The notes: a model not told the origin generated them from the letters alone. A stretch of 64,000 nt of DNA from Devosia sp. FJ2-5-3 (GCF_029201545.1 NZ_CP104007.1:3969501-4033500); one strand, 5' to 3'. Positions 8,406-17,423 are shown, counted from the stretch's first letter. Translations and numbers: made by a program.

Positions 8406-10496
8406 TCAGAACTCGGACCAGTCTTCCTTGATCGCCGCATTGCCGTGGGTGAGATAGGCCGCAGCGGCCTTGGCCTTCTGCTGCAGAGCACGGACGGGGC
8501 TCTGCCTTTCTGCCAGCGCCGAGCGCACAGGCGCCTCGTGGCGGGCAGCGCGATTGGCATCGAGGGTGAACACGTCGACCACCATGTCGAGTTCGCTCGC
8601 CTGCGCCTCGGTTTGCTCGATGGAGGCGTTGACCTCCTCGACCAGGGCCGCATTGTGCTGGGTCATCTCGTCCATCTGACGCACGGCGGTGTTGACCTCG
8701 TCGATCGAGGAGGCCTGTTCGCGGCTGGCGCGGGCGATTTCGTCAAGCAGGCTGGTATTGGCGCGCAGGGATTCCAGCATGCTGGCAAGCTTGCCGGACG
8801 CCGAGGCAACGAGCCGCGAGCCGCTGTCGACTTCGCGCACGCTCTGTTCGATCAGGCCCTTGATTTCGGAAGAGGCTTCCGCCGAGGACTGGGCAAGGCG
8901 CCGCACTTCGACGGCCACCACGGCAAAACCCTTGCCGGCTTCACCGGCGCGCGCCGCTTCCACCGAGGCGTTGAGCGCCAGGAGATTGGTCTGGAAGGCG
9001 ATGTCGTCGATCATGCCGATGATGTTGGAGATCTTTGCCGAGCTCTCGGTGATGCGCTCCATGGCGGTGTTGGCCTGGGCCATCACTTCGCCGCCCTCTT
9101 CGGCCGAATGCGACACGGCCTGCGCCTTTTCGCTGGCATCGGCGGCCTTGCGGGCGTTTTCGCCCACGGTCTGGGCCAGCTGTTCCATGGAGGCGGAGGT
9201 TTCCTCGATGGTCGCCGCCTGGCGCGTGGTCCGCTCGGACAAGTCGTTGGTGCCCGAGAGGATTTCGCGTGTCGCCGATTTCAGCGCACCCGAAGTGCCC
9301 CGCAGCTGGGTGACGATCTCGGTCAGCTTGTCGGCCACCGCATTGGTGTCGGACTGGAGGCGCGCGAAGGCGCCGCGATAATCGCCGGTCATGCGGCGGG
9401 TCAAATCGGTATTGGCCAGCGCGCCCAATACGTCCTGGGTTTCCGAGACGCCGCGATCGACGCTCTCGACGAGATTGTTGACCGATTTGGCCAGCGCGTT
9501 GAGTTCGGCATCGGGGAATTCAGCCGAGACGCGACGGGAGAAATCGCCATCGACGGCCGCATCCACCACCTGGCCGAAGGCCTGCTGGAGTTCGGCCATC
9601 ATGTCCTGGCGGGCTTCCTGGTCGGTGATGATGCGCGCCGCTTCGGCCTCTGTCATCTGAGCGACCTTGAGCCCGTTTTCGCGGAACACTTCCACGGCAC
9701 GCGCCATGGCGCCGATTTCATCACTGCGCTGAAGCCCGTCGACGGAGATGTCGAAACGGCCCTCGGTCAATTCGTCCATCTGCGCCCGCAGGCGATTGAG
9801 AGGACGGGTCAGGCTCTGCGCCAGGAACCAGCCGGCGACCAGGACGGTCAGAATGATGCCGGAGGCCGCCAGGGCGATGTCCCTCACATTGCCCCAGTAC
9901 AGCGCCTCGATGTCCGTCTGCAGGACGCCCGTGCCGACGGCCCAGCTCCAGGGCGCAAAATTCTGCACATAGGTCAGCTTGTCGACTTCCTTGGCGTCGG
10001 CATCGGCCCCGGTAAAGCCGAAGGTGGTGAAGATCGACCCATTGAGCCGCGCGCCATCGGTATATTCCTCGATGAACCGCTTGCCGCGCGAGTCGACGCG
10101 GTCCCGCATATTTGTGCCGACGACGGCCGGATTAGTGTTGGCCAGCATCACGTAGTCATGGCTCACCACGAAGAGATAATCATCGACGGAGTACCGCATG
10201 GCGCCGATGGCACGGACGGCCTCGGCCTGGGCCTGCTGCAGCGTCATCTCTCCAGCTTGGACCCGCGCGTCATAGACCGAGAGAAGCGAGATGCCTGCCT
10301 CGACCACGCTCTTGATTTCCATCTGCTTGAGATCGACCAGGCTTTGCCGGGTGTGGGAGAGCTGGAAGGAGACGACGCCGATGAAGCCGACAACGAACAG
10401 GGCGAGCAATAGATACATTCGGCGAGATATGCTGCCGAGGAGGGACACAAACATGAGGCTACTCAAAGGGGGTAGGAGAACACAGAACCAACCCAT
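8406..10496 (-). CDS. Methyl-accepting chemotaxis protein with Cache sensor
   Basis: Inner-membrane chemoreceptor of up to 696 aa. TM1 is at about 28-45, then a periplasmic single-Cache-type domain (about 50-205) with the YSVDDYLFVVSHDYVMLANT signature, TM2 at about 208-230, HAMP, and a long cytoplasmic coiled coil whose tip (IIGMIDDIAFQTNLLALNAS) is the CheA/CheW contact. The protein ends EDWSEF, matching the xWxxF tether that binds CheR/CheB. Two starts are plausible: ATG 10496 (GGCGGA upstream) and ATG 10454, just before the first membrane segment. The ligand is unknown. Confidence 0.92.
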   Translation of the reverse strand: MGWFCVLLPPLSSLMFVSLLGSISRRMYLLLALFVVGFIGVVSFQLSHTRQSLVDLKQMEIKSVVEAGISLLSVYDARVQAGEMTLQQAQAEAVRAIGAMRYSVDDYLFVVSHDYVMLANTNPAVVGTNMRDRVDSRGKRFIEEYTDGARLNGSIFTTFGFTGADADAKEVDKLTYVQNFAPWSWAVGTGVLQTDIEALYWGNVRDIALAASGIILTVLVAGWFLAQSLTRPLNRLRAQMDELTEGRFDISVDGLQRSDEIGAMARAVEVFRENGLKVAQMTEAEAARIITDQEARQDMMAELQQAFGQVVDAAVDGDFSRRVSAEFPDAELNALAKSVNNLVESVDRGVSETQDVLGALANTDLTRRMTGDYRGAFARLQSDTNAVADKLTEIVTQLRGTSGALKSATREILSGTNDLSERTTRQAATIEETSASMEQLAQTVGENARKAADASEKAQAVSHSAEEGGEVMAQANTAMERITESSAKISNIIGMIDDIAFQTNLLALNASVEAARAGEAGKGFAVVAVEVRRLAQSSAEASSEIKGLIEQSVREVDSGSRLVASASGKLASMLESLRANTSLLDEIARASREQASSIDEVNTAVRQMDEMTQHNAALVEEVNASIEQTEAQASELDMVVDVFTLDANRAARHEAPVRSALAERQSPVRALQQKAKAAAAYLTHGNAAIKEDWSEF

Positions 10497-10508
10497 GCCA
10501 AGTCCGCC

Positions 10509-10523
10509 TTAAGATTCGCCTAA
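10509..10523. promoter_or_regulatory. Near-consensus CtrA box upstream of the chemoreceptor gene
   Basis: TTAA-N7-CTAACC, one base off the TTAA-N7-TTAA consensus, with a GATTC methylation site inside the spacer. It sits 13 or 55 bp upstream of the chemoreceptor start, depending on which ATG is used. Confidence 0.4.
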
Positions 10524-10572
10524 CCAGTCGACCACTTCCTTTTCCGCTTGCCGAAATCGACTTGCCAAACAG

Positions 10573-10592
10573 AAAAGCCCGCCGAAGCGGGC
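10573..10592 (-). terminator. Terminator of ahcY
   Basis: 6-bp GC stem (GCCCGC / GCGGGC) with a 4-nt loop. The minus-strand T tract lies at 10573-10576, about 25 bp past the ahcY stop. Confidence 0.75.
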
Positions 10593-10617
10593 CTTTCAAT
10601 TCGTGCTGAAAAAGCGA

Positions 10618-12021
10618 TCAGTAGCGGTATTCGCCGGATTTGAACGGGCCGTTCTGCGGCACGCCGATATAGTCGGCCTGGGTCTTGGTCAGCTTGGTCA
10701 GCTTGGCGCCGAGCTTGGCCAGATGCAGTTCCGCGACCTTTTCGTCGAGGTGCTTGGGCAGGACGTGAACCTTCTTTTCGAGGCTCTCGCCCTTGGTCCA
10801 GAGCTCGATCTGGGCCAGCGTCTGGTTGGCAAAGGATGCCGACATGACAAAGCTCGGGTGGCCGGTGGCATTGCCCAGGTTCACGAGGCGCCCTTCGGAG
10901 AGCAGGATCAGGCGCTTGCCATTGGGCTGCTCGATCATGTCGACCTGCGGCTTGATATTGGTCCACTTGAAGTTGCGCAGACCGAGCACGTCGATCTCAT
11001 TGTCGAAATGGCCGATATTGCAGACGATGGCCATGTCCTTGAGATTGCGCATGTCGTCGACCATCAGCACGTCACGATTGCCGGTGGCGGTGACGACGAT
11101 ATCGGCGCGATGGGCAGCCTCCTCGAGGGTCACCACCTCAAAGCCTTCCATGGCGGCCTGAAGCGCGCAGATCGGATCGACTTCGGTGACCAGCACGCGG
11201 GCGCCGGCGCCACGCAGGGATTCAGCCGAGCCCTTGCCCACGTCACCGAAGCCGCAGACGATGGCGACCTTGCCGGCCAGCATGACGTCGGTGCCGCGAC
11301 GGATGGCGTCGACAAGGGATTCACGGGTGCCGTACTTGTTGTCGAACTTGGACTTGGTGACCGAGTCATTGACGTTGATCGCCGGGAACGGCAGTTCGCC
11401 CTTGGCGTGCAGCTGATAGAGGCGCATCACGCCCGTGGTGGTTTCTTCCGAAACGCCGCGGATGGCATCGCGGATGGCGGTGAAGAAGCCGGGGCTCTTT
11501 TCAAGGCGGCGCTTGATCGTGGCAAAGAAGATTTCCTCTTCCTCATTGCCCGGCTTGGCCAGAACGGAGATGTCCTTTTCGGCCTTGGCGCCGTTGAGGA
11601 TGTACATGGTGGCGTCGCCGCCATCATCGAGGATCATGTTGGGGGTCAGGCCATTGCCCCAGTCCATCATGCGATCGGTAAATTCCCAATATTCTTCCAG
11701 CGTCTCGCCCTTGTGCGCAAACACCGGGATGCCGGCGGCGGCGATGGCGGCGGCGGCATGGTCCTGGGTCGAGAAGATGTTGCAGCTGACCCAGCGCACT
11801 TCGGCGCCCAGCGCCACCAGCGTCTCGATCAGGACCGCGGTCTGGATGGTCATGTGCAGCGAGCCGGCGATGCGCGCGCCCTTGAGCGGCTGGGCAGCGG
11901 CGTATTCTTCACGGATCGCCATCAGGCCGGGCATTTCGATTTCGGCGATCTGGATTTCCTTGCGGCCGAAATCGGCGAGGGAAATGTCCTTGACCGCATA
12001 ATCGGTCGGGCGGCTGGTCAT
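10618..12021 (-). CDS. ahcY: Adenosylhomocysteinase
   Basis: Cytoplasmic NAD-dependent hydrolase that splits S-adenosylhomocysteine to adenosine and homocysteine, keeping methylation reactions going. At 467 aa it is the long bacterial form. The NAD site [10 protein letters not shown] (about residues 248-257) and the C-terminal FKSGEYRY ending are diagnostic. It has its own terminator and an upstream 7-bp inverted repeat (12090-12109) that could be an operator. In many rhizobia ahcY follows ptsH, whereas here it is about 23 kb from ptsH and lies near divL and tsaE. Confidence 0.96.
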   Translation of the reverse strand: MTSRPTDYAVKDISLADFGRKEIQIAEIEMPGLMAIREEYAAAQPLKGARIAGSLHMTIQTAVLIETLVALGAEVRWVSCNIFSTQDHAAAAIAAAGIPVFAHKGETLEEYWEFTDRMMDWGNGLTPNMILDDGGDATMYILNGAKAEKDISVLAKPGNEEEEIFFATIKRRLEKSPGFFTAIRDAIRGVSEETTTGVMRLYQLHAKGELPFPAINVNDSVTKSKFDNKYGTRESLVDAIRRGTDVMLAGKVAIVCGFGDVGKGSAESLRGAGARVLVTEVDPICALQAAMEGFEVVTLEEAAHRADIVVTATGNRDVLMVDDMRNLKDMAIVCNIGHFDNEIDVLGLRNFKWTNIKPQVDMIEQPNGKRLILLSEGRLVNLGNATGHPSFVMSASFANQTLAQIELWTKGESLEKKVHVLPKHLDEKVAELHLAKLGAKLTKLTKTQADYIGVPQNGPFKSGEYRY

Positions 12022-12089
12022 GGGTCTGCTCCGGAGGGTTTTCTCGTTTCCTCTCCTATACGCAAGCAGGTGCCACCGATCAACAATCC

Positions 12090-12109
12090 ATATAAAGAAA
12101 TGTTTATAT
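12090..12109. promoter_or_regulatory. Inverted repeat ATATAAA-N6-TTTATAT upstream of ahcY
   Basis: A perfect 7-bp inverted repeat in an AT-rich island 69-88 bp upstream of the ahcY ATG, just past the DUF2937 stop. It has the form of an ArsR-type dimer operator. ArsR-family SAM/SAH-responsive regulators are known for methionine-cycle genes in Proteobacteria; assignment here is inference. Confidence 0.5.
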
Positions 12110-12110
12110 C

Positions 12111-12623
12111 CTATGAACGGCGCGGATAGGCGTAGCGCCTCCGTCGAAATGGCAGCGTGAAGAAGCGCACCAAACCCGAGAGCACGAGATAGCCGAGGAT
12201 GAAGCCGCCGCCGGCATAAAGAATGCCCTCCATCGTCACTGGTACAGCGGGTCGGAAATTGTCCAGCGTGCGCCGGCCAATATCCGTGTCGAGATAGGCC
12301 GGGAGCGCCTGCAACCGCTCCACCGGACCGGCGTTTTCAATGCGCTCGAGGGTGGCGCGCAGCATGTCATAGCGCTGGAAGGTGGCGGTCATGGAGCTGC
12401 CGCGGCCAGAGAGGAATTCGTCGTTCGAGGCATTGTAGCGCGCCAGCGCCGTCTGCCGGTCGAGGCCACCCGCAATCGCCGCCTGGTCGAATTCCTCGGT
12501 GACGATGCGCAACTCGTCCACCGCCCCGCCGAGGCGCTGGGTGTATTGTTGGGCATATTCGGGAAACTGGCTCATGGTCAGCGCCAGCCCAAGGCCGCCA
12601 ATGCCGGCTAAAAATCGTCGCAT
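12111..12623 (-). CDS. DUF2937 family membrane protein
   Basis: A 170-aa protein from ATG 12623, chosen for its GGAGG at 6-nt spacing over an upstream frame to 12650. It has an N-terminal hydrophobic segment (about 3-20), a helical region with the family pattern [19 protein letters not shown] and later [15 protein letters not shown], a second membrane segment at about 130-152, and a basic tail ([12 protein letters not shown]). The family is found in Proteobacteria and has no assigned function. Spacing from the neighbouring genes leaves its operon membership open. Confidence 0.8.
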   Translation of the reverse strand: MRRFLAGIGGLGLALTMSQFPEYAQQYTQRLGGAVDELRIVTEEFDQAAIAGGLDRQTALARYNASNDEFLSGRGSSMTATFQRYDMLRATLERIENAGPVERLQALPAYLDTDIGRRTLDNFRPAVPVTMEGILYAGGGFILGYLVLSGLVRFFTLPFRRRRYAYPRRS

Positions 12624-12666
12624 GCTCTGCCTCCAGGCCCGCAGAAACACAGATTGTCATGTCTTT

Positions 12667-14514
12667 TCAAGGGCGGACAGTCCTTTCTAGGGCGGGAAGC
12701 GCCGGCTGCGGTGCTGACGCAGCCACCGGGCTGTGGCGGGTCTTGATCCAGTGGAAGGGCCGAAAGGCGAGGTCCCGGAGGGCGCGAAGGGTCGCCCAGG
12801 CGATCAGGAGCCAATAGAACGGCAGCAATAATTGCGCCGGGATCAACGCGCCCTGGCCCGTGCGGCGCAGACCGACAATGGCGGTGGCGATGGCAACGCC
12901 ATAGCCCAGTGCCATGACGACGACGCAGCTCAGCGCCCAAAGTCCGATGCGCGGCAGGCCGATGCCGCCGAAAGCCATCTGGAAAAGGCAGATCGCCAGA
13001 AAGCCTGTGTGTAGAAGCGGGCCGAGCACCATGCTGGCGACGATGATCTCGAAGGCAAGCAGGCGGCGCCAGCCCAGATCGGCCAGCAGGGCGCGGGGAT
13101 GGCGATTGTGGACGAGAAAGGTCTGCATCCACCCCTTCATCCAGCGGGCGCGCTGGCCCACCCAACCGGGCAAGGTCTCGGGCGCATCCTCCCAGGTCAC
13201 TGCTGTGCTGGTGCCGCAGGCGAGGCGCCGCCGCGCCAATCGCACCCCCAGATCGGCGTCTTCGGTAACATTATAGGCGTCCCAGCCACCAATGGCGCGC
13301 AGGCTCGACAGTCGGAAATGATTGGAGGTGCCGCCCAGGGGCATGACCACGCCCCAATGAGCCAGTGCCGGCAGGAAAACCGAGAAGAGCCCGGCATATT
13401 CCCCCGCAAAGAGCGCCGGAAACACCCCTTTCCTGCCATTGGCGATGACCAGCCGCGCCTGGATGCAATGCAAATTCGGCGCCCGGCGAAAATGGCGCAG
13501 CACGCGTCGCAACTGGTCCGGTTCCGGCCGGTCCTCGGCGTCGAACACCACGACGAACTCCCCCCGGCAGAAAGGCAGGGCGAAGTCGAGCGCCTTGGGC
13601 TTGGTCAGCGGCAGTGCATGGGGCACTTCAAGCAGGCAAAAGCGCGGATTGTTGAGCTTGCGGGTGACGGCGGCGATCGTTTCGGGGGAGCGTTCCTCGA
13701 CCACGAAGATGATGTCGAGGCGATGGGCGGGATAGTCCAGCTGATTGAGGGCGGCGCAAAGCTGGTCGATCATCTCGGCCTCGTCGCGCAGCGGCCCCAG
13801 CACGGAATAGATGGGCATATCGAAGGGCTGCTCGTCCGGCACGACGTCCGGGGGCGCGGCGCGCTCGGGCACCAGCAATGCCGCCAATCGCACCAGAGTG
13901 GGCACCAGCATCACCGGCATCCAGACCAGGATCGGCCAGGCCGCATCGATGAACGGCAAGGCCAGAAGGCCGGCGACGACCAAGAGCAGCGCAATCGCAA
14001 AGCCCAGACGCACGGCCTTGCCCAGTTCCAGCTGAGCCACGGCACGCGGCCAGTGGCGGGTCAGGTTCTGCCGCGCCTGGGTGATCAGCATGTCACTGGC
14101 AGCCCGGGCGAGATATTGCTTCATCGCCGCATGGGGCACGATGCAGACCCGCCGGAACAGGGTGGGATCGCCCAGGGCGGCCAGATGCAGCGTCAGCAGG
14201 CCGAAAAAGCCGGGTGCAGCATAAGTCACCAGCCTGTCGATCGTGCGCACCCGGACGACCCTTATATCGGCCAGCAGCTCCGGCCGGGCCGGGGACATGG
14301 GATCGCCCGTGTCCGAGATCACGTCGAAAAAGGCAAAGCCCAGGAAACTGGCGGCGCGGCGCATGACCACGTCGATGCCTAGGGCGCGCGTCACCGCGGC
14401 GTGGATCAGCGGGTCGGCGCCGACTGTCTGGGCTTCGGCCAGCAGCTGACCCGCGTCCCTCTCATCCGAGCCGGGTCCCAATATGGCCTGCATGAGCTGG
14501 GACGCCGACACCAT
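12667..14514 (-). CDS. Cellulose-synthase-like family 2 glycosyltransferase, linked to luxI
   Basis: A 615-aa inner-membrane processive-type GT2 that probably polymerises or transfers a sugar nucleotide into an exopolysaccharide. Processive signatures are present: DAED near residue 325, TEDADLGVRL, and QRARW followed by MKGWMQT. Two membrane segments precede the catalytic domain and about four follow it. The first 165 or so residues are a cytosolic domain I cannot assign confidently; it may resemble the GspE/MshE N-terminal domain of some rhizobial GT2 enzymes. ATG 14514 starts 10 bp after luxI; a GTG at 14592 would overlap luxI. No c-di-GMP PilZ domain is visible. Confidence 0.85.
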   Translation of the reverse strand: MVSASQLMQAILGPGSDERDAGQLLAEAQTVGADPLIHAAVTRALGIDVVMRRAASFLGFAFFDVISDTGDPMSPARPELLADIRVVRVRTIDRLVTYAAPGFFGLLTLHLAALGDPTLFRRVCIVPHAAMKQYLARAASDMLITQARQNLTRHWPRAVAQLELGKAVRLGFAIALLLVVAGLLALPFIDAAWPILVWMPVMLVPTLVRLAALLVPERAAPPDVVPDEQPFDMPIYSVLGPLRDEAEMIDQLCAALNQLDYPAHRLDIIFVVEERSPETIAAVTRKLNNPRFCLLEVPHALPLTKPKALDFALPFCRGEFVVVFDAEDRPEPDQLRRVLRHFRRAPNLHCIQARLVIANGRKGVFPALFAGEYAGLFSVFLPALAHWGVVMPLGGTSNHFRLSSLRAIGGWDAYNVTEDADLGVRLARRRLACGTSTAVTWEDAPETLPGWVGQRARWMKGWMQTFLVHNRHPRALLADLGWRRLLAFEIIVASMVLGPLLHTGFLAICLFQMAFGGIGLPRIGLWALSCVVVMALGYGVAIATAIVGLRRTGQGALIPAQLLLPFYWLLIAWATLRALRDLAFRPFHWIKTRHSPVAASAPQPALPALERTVRP

Positions 14515-14524
14515 CGCAGGGCGC

Positions 14525-15175
14525 CTAGGAGAAATTGCCGGGCCGGCGAGACATATCCGGGGCACCGGACGCGGCGCGGCGGAGTGACTCACTCAGCCCG
14601 CAGGCCCGCTGCACATTGTTCAGTGCCGCCTGGTCAACGGCAATCCAGGCCGCCACGCTGGGGCATCCGTCGAGCACCAGTGGCGCTCCGAGCGGGGTGA
14701 TCCGCCAGCCCACCGAGGTGCAGTTCTGGATCAGGGTCAGGGGCAGGACAAAGGTGAGGAAGCGATACCCTTCTTTGAGGGCATGCTCCATCACCGCGCA
14801 GAAAAGGGCTGCAGACTCCGGCGTGCGCCGCTCATCTTCGCGTCGATCGGAAAGCACGTAAAAATGTGTCCAATCGGCCCCAAGCGAAGGATGGTCGGGG
14901 AGGTCTCCATGCACGAGCCCGGAATAGGCTGTCTGCAGCAAGTTTGGTCGATCAAGAGGGGTCAGGCGGGATCCCCCCACCAATGCGCCCCCCTCGATAA
15001 TGAGGATATGAACAGCGTCGGGAGTATCGAATTCATCGACGCCCCGCCTGTCCAGCGTGTTGACTGCCTGGTTGTCGTCACGGTCCAGACGGACCCGATG
15101 ACGCAGGCGAAAATTCTCTTCGAGCAGGTCTTGTCGTTCAGGATCCGCTGGCATGCGGATAATCTCGACCTGCAT
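14525..15175 (-). CDS. Divergent acyl-homoserine-lactone synthase (LuxI family)
   Basis: Makes an N-acyl-homoserine lactone from SAM and an acyl donor. The 216-aa protein has the LuxI beginning FRLRHRV, the acidic GVDEFD segment and GGSRLTP. Two highly conserved features are altered: the Phe-x5-Trp segment after RLRHRV, and the W-E-x-(S/T)-R block, which reads WTHFYVLSD and so lacks the usual Glu and Arg. It may therefore be a divergent subfamily with an unusual acyl donor, or inactive. luxR lies 100 bp upstream and the GT2 gene 10 bp downstream, consistent with one transcription unit. Confidence 0.85.
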   Translation of the reverse strand: MQVEIIRMPADPERQDLLEENFRLRHRVRLDRDDNQAVNTLDRRGVDEFDTPDAVHILIIEGGALVGGSRLTPLDRPNLLQTAYSGLVHGDLPDHPSLGADWTHFYVLSDRREDERRTPESAALFCAVMEHALKEGYRFLTFVLPLTLIQNCTSVGWRITPLGAPLVLDGCPSVAAWIAVDQAALNNVQRACGLSESLRRAASGAPDMSRRPGNFS

Positions 15176-15203
15176 AGCACTGCCCTCTGCACCGCTCGCC
15201 TAT

Positions 15204-15216
15204 TAGCCACAGGCTA
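15204..15216. promoter_or_regulatory. Short inverted repeat between luxR and luxI
   Basis: TAGCC-N3-GGCTA about 29 bp upstream of the luxI start. It is a possible regulator half-site pair, shorter than the usual 18-20 bp lux box and not strong evidence of one. Confidence 0.25.
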
Positions 15217-15275
15217 GCACGGATAGGAAATCGGCAGAAATCCCAATATCGAAAGCGCTTTGAGATTGGAAGGGC

Positions 15276-15980
15276 TCACAATGTGATGAGGTTTCGCCGC
15301 ATCGCCTCGACGACTGTGTGCAGGCGGTTGCGCGTGCCCAGTCGTCGCTGCGCATTTTCGCAGTGCTGGTTGACGGTGCGAACGGTGGTCCCGGTAATTT
15401 CAGCGATTTCCCCCGCGGTCTTGCCCATGGCGGCCCATTTCAACACCTCCGCCTCGCGCGGCGTTATGGTGCGCCGGGTCGTGTCCTCGGCGGAAAACGT
15501 ACTGACAAAGCGCAATTGCCCCAGCGTATAGAGCGAGAGCATCTGCAATTCGAGACGTTCGGTGATCTGGAGCCTGGTCGGGTCCCCAACCAGCGAGAAG
15601 ATGCCCTGCATGCCGTTTTCGAGGTGGAGCGGCACGCATATGCCGTTCGTCATGCCGAAATCCCGCGCTTCGTCCAGCATCTGGCGCGCGGCCGCGTTGT
15701 TCTCCCGGTCGTATGGGGCAGCAGCCCAGTCAAAGGGAAGGCTGGTGGTAAAGCAATGCCGCACCATTGGATCGACCTTGAGATAGTCACGCTCGGAATA
15801 GCGCGCGAACCATTCTTCGTCCCAGCGCGACAGCACCACGAATTTTCGAATGTCCTTGGACTTGTCCGGCAGTCCCGAGATGATGAAGCGGTCAAAACCA
15901 TAGCGATCGAGAGCGCCCTCGAGCACCGAGCGCACACCATCAGTCGAATCCTGGCGCTGCAAGGCCTCGATGCTTGCCAT
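15276..15980 (-). CDS. LuxR-family quorum-sensing regulator
   Basis: An AHL-responsive transcription factor of 234 aa from ATG 15980; a TTG at 15995 would add five residues. The N-terminal autoinducer-binding domain (about 10-155) keeps WDEEWFARYSERDYLKVDP and a later FDW, equivalent to the TraR residues that line the ligand pocket. The C-terminal LuxR HTH (about 168-230) contains TPREAEVLKWAAMGKTAGEI and TVNQHCENAQRRL. It probably controls the downstream luxI and glycosyltransferase genes. Upstream lies GTCAA-TT-TTGAC (16023-16034), which also provides a -35-like TTGACT on the minus strand. Confidence 0.92.
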   Translation of the reverse strand: MASIEALQRQDSTDGVRSVLEGALDRYGFDRFIISGLPDKSKDIRKFVVLSRWDEEWFARYSERDYLKVDPMVRHCFTTSLPFDWAAAPYDRENNAAARQMLDEARDFGMTNGICVPLHLENGMQGIFSLVGDPTRLQITERLELQMLSLYTLGQLRFVSTFSAEDTTRRTITPREAEVLKWAAMGKTAGEIAEITGTTVRTVNQHCENAQRRLGTRNRLHTVVEAMRRNLITL

Positions 15981-16332
15981 TAGGTCAGGATTCAAGTCGC
16001 TACAGCCCCAAGATCAACAAAAGTCAATTTTGACGACCCTCGAAGAAAATAACAAGCAGGTAAAGCGGGACGGTATTCACAATCTGTGCACAGTCGGCGT
16101 TTTTATGTCTGACGAGGCATGATTTTTACAAAATACTCCCCAACCAAGGCGACCCAACCGCCTGATAGGGCTTTAGAATCGTATATTTGCGCGCCCTTAT
16201 CGCGGCGTTCAGCCTGGACGACTGCCCAAATGAAAGCGGCGCGGCAGGAAGATGATCCCTACCGCGCCGCTGGCGTCAGTGCATTAACATGGCTTTATCA
16301 GCTTCAGCCCCCGATACCGGGAGCCGCCGGGA
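15981..16332. other. Intergenic region upstream of luxR
   Basis: About 350 AT-richer bases holding the luxR promoter side, the small palindrome GTCAA-TT-TTGAC at 16023-16034 and the hslO terminator at 16235-16271. No gene is supported. Confidence 0.5.
16235..16271 (-). terminator. Probable terminator of the argD-argF-hslO cluster
   Basis: A perfect 10-bp stem (AGCGGCGCGG / CCGCGCCGCT) with a 17-nt loop, 61 bp past the hslO stop. The minus-strand tail is TTTCATTT, so termination is plausible but the U-tract is imperfect. Confidence 0.55.
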
Positions 16333-17355
16333 TCAATTCTTGACGTTGAAGTGGTGCGGATTGAACCGATAGGCGGTCGAGCAGAACTCGCAGACCACTT
16401 CGATTTCTCCGTTCACGGCCATGTCGTCGCGTTCTTCGTCCGAGAAGCTGTTGGCCAGCATGTCTTCGATGCGGTCCACCGAACAATTGCACCGCTCTTC
16501 AAGGCCGGCCGGCGGAAACACCCGCACGCCGGTCTCGTGATAGAGCCGGAACAGCAACCGCTCCGGGGAGATTTCCGGGTCGGCCAATTCCAGATCCTCG
16601 ACCGTCGCCAGCATGGCGCGGGCTTCGTTCCAGCCATCGGCTTCCTCGAAATCGGGGTCGGCCATGTCCGGATTGTCGAAATTGCCATCGCCGGGGAGAT
16701 CGGCCATCACCGCAGCACCGCCCTGGGGCAGATGCTGGATCAATAGCCCGCCGGCACGCCAGCGGGGGCGATGGTCGCCCTTGGTGGTCATCTGCGCCAC
16801 GGCGATCCGCACCTGGGTGGGGATCTGCTCGGACTGGAGGAAATAAGTATGCGCCACTTCTTCGAAGGACTTGCCGTCCAGCGCCACGATGCCCTGGTAG
16901 CGCTCGGTGTGCGGACCCTGGTCGATGGTCATGGCCAGATGCCCCTTGCCCATCAGCTCGGGCGCACTGGTCCGGCCCTCTTCGGCAGCCTTGAGCAGCA
17001 GTTCCTGGTCGAAGCGTGCATAGCCGCGAATGCCATCGGGGGCGGCAAAATCCACCACGATCAGATTGACCGGCCCATCGGTCTGGGTCTGGAGGATGAA
17101 GCGGCCGTCAAATTTCAGCGAGGAGCCGATCAGCGAGGCCAGAACCACGGCTTCGCCCAGGAGGCGCGCCACGGGAACGGGGTAGTCGTGACGCGACAGG
17201 ATTGTGTCGAGTGCCGGCCCGAGGCGCACCGAGCGGCCGCGGGTATCGAGCTTTTCAAGCGTAAAGGGCACCACGGCGTCATCGCCGGTTTCCGGGCGAT
17301 CCAGGCCCATGGCGCTGAGCAGGTTTTCGGTCATGGTCGTGGCTTCCGTCGTCAT
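16333..17355 (-). CDS. hslO: Redox-regulated chaperone Hsp33
   Basis: A cytoplasmic holdase activated by oxidation. The 340-aa protein has the Hsp33 N-terminal core (SLKFDGRFILQTQTDGPV) and the C-terminal zinc redox switch: CNC near residue 292 and CEFC near 325. ATG 17355 (MTTEATTMTENLL) is the likely start, with ATG 17334 as an alternative. An in-frame extension upstream runs through repeat B1 and is rejected. It lies 170 bp downstream of argF on the same strand; that gap holds only the repeat. Confidence 0.94.
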   Translation of the reverse strand: MTTEATTMTENLLSAMGLDRPETGDDAVVPFTLEKLDTRGRSVRLGPALDTILSRHDYPVPVARLLGEAVVLASLIGSSLKFDGRFILQTQTDGPVNLIVVDFAAPDGIRGYARFDQELLLKAAEEGRTSAPELMGKGHLAMTIDQGPHTERYQGIVALDGKSFEEVAHTYFLQSEQIPTQVRIAVAQMTTKGDHRPRWRAGGLLIQHLPQGGAAVMADLPGDGNFDNPDMADPDFEEADGWNEARAMLATVEDLELADPEISPERLLFRLYHETGVRVFPPAGLEERCNCSVDRIEDMLANSFSDEERDDMAVNGEIEVVCEFCSTAYRFNPHHFNVKN

Positions 17356-17423
17356 AAGCGGCAAGTCTTTCCTTGAGGCTACGCCTCCCCGTCGCAACGC
17401 GCTACCCAACCTTCCCCTGCCCT

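Noticed and set aside
8204..8431. Small plus-strand gene between divL and the chemoreceptor gene
   Set aside because: It passes through the terminator hairpin and has no domain or good ribosome site.
8388..10412. Plus-strand open frame of 674 codons antisense to the chemoreceptor
   Set aside because: Shadow frame; no recognisable domain and no ribosome site, while the minus strand reads as a complete chemoreceptor.
12022..12110. SAM or SAH riboswitch in the ahcY leader
   Set aside because: Only about 90 nt, with no pseudoknot-like arms visible; the inverted repeat explains it better as a protein site.
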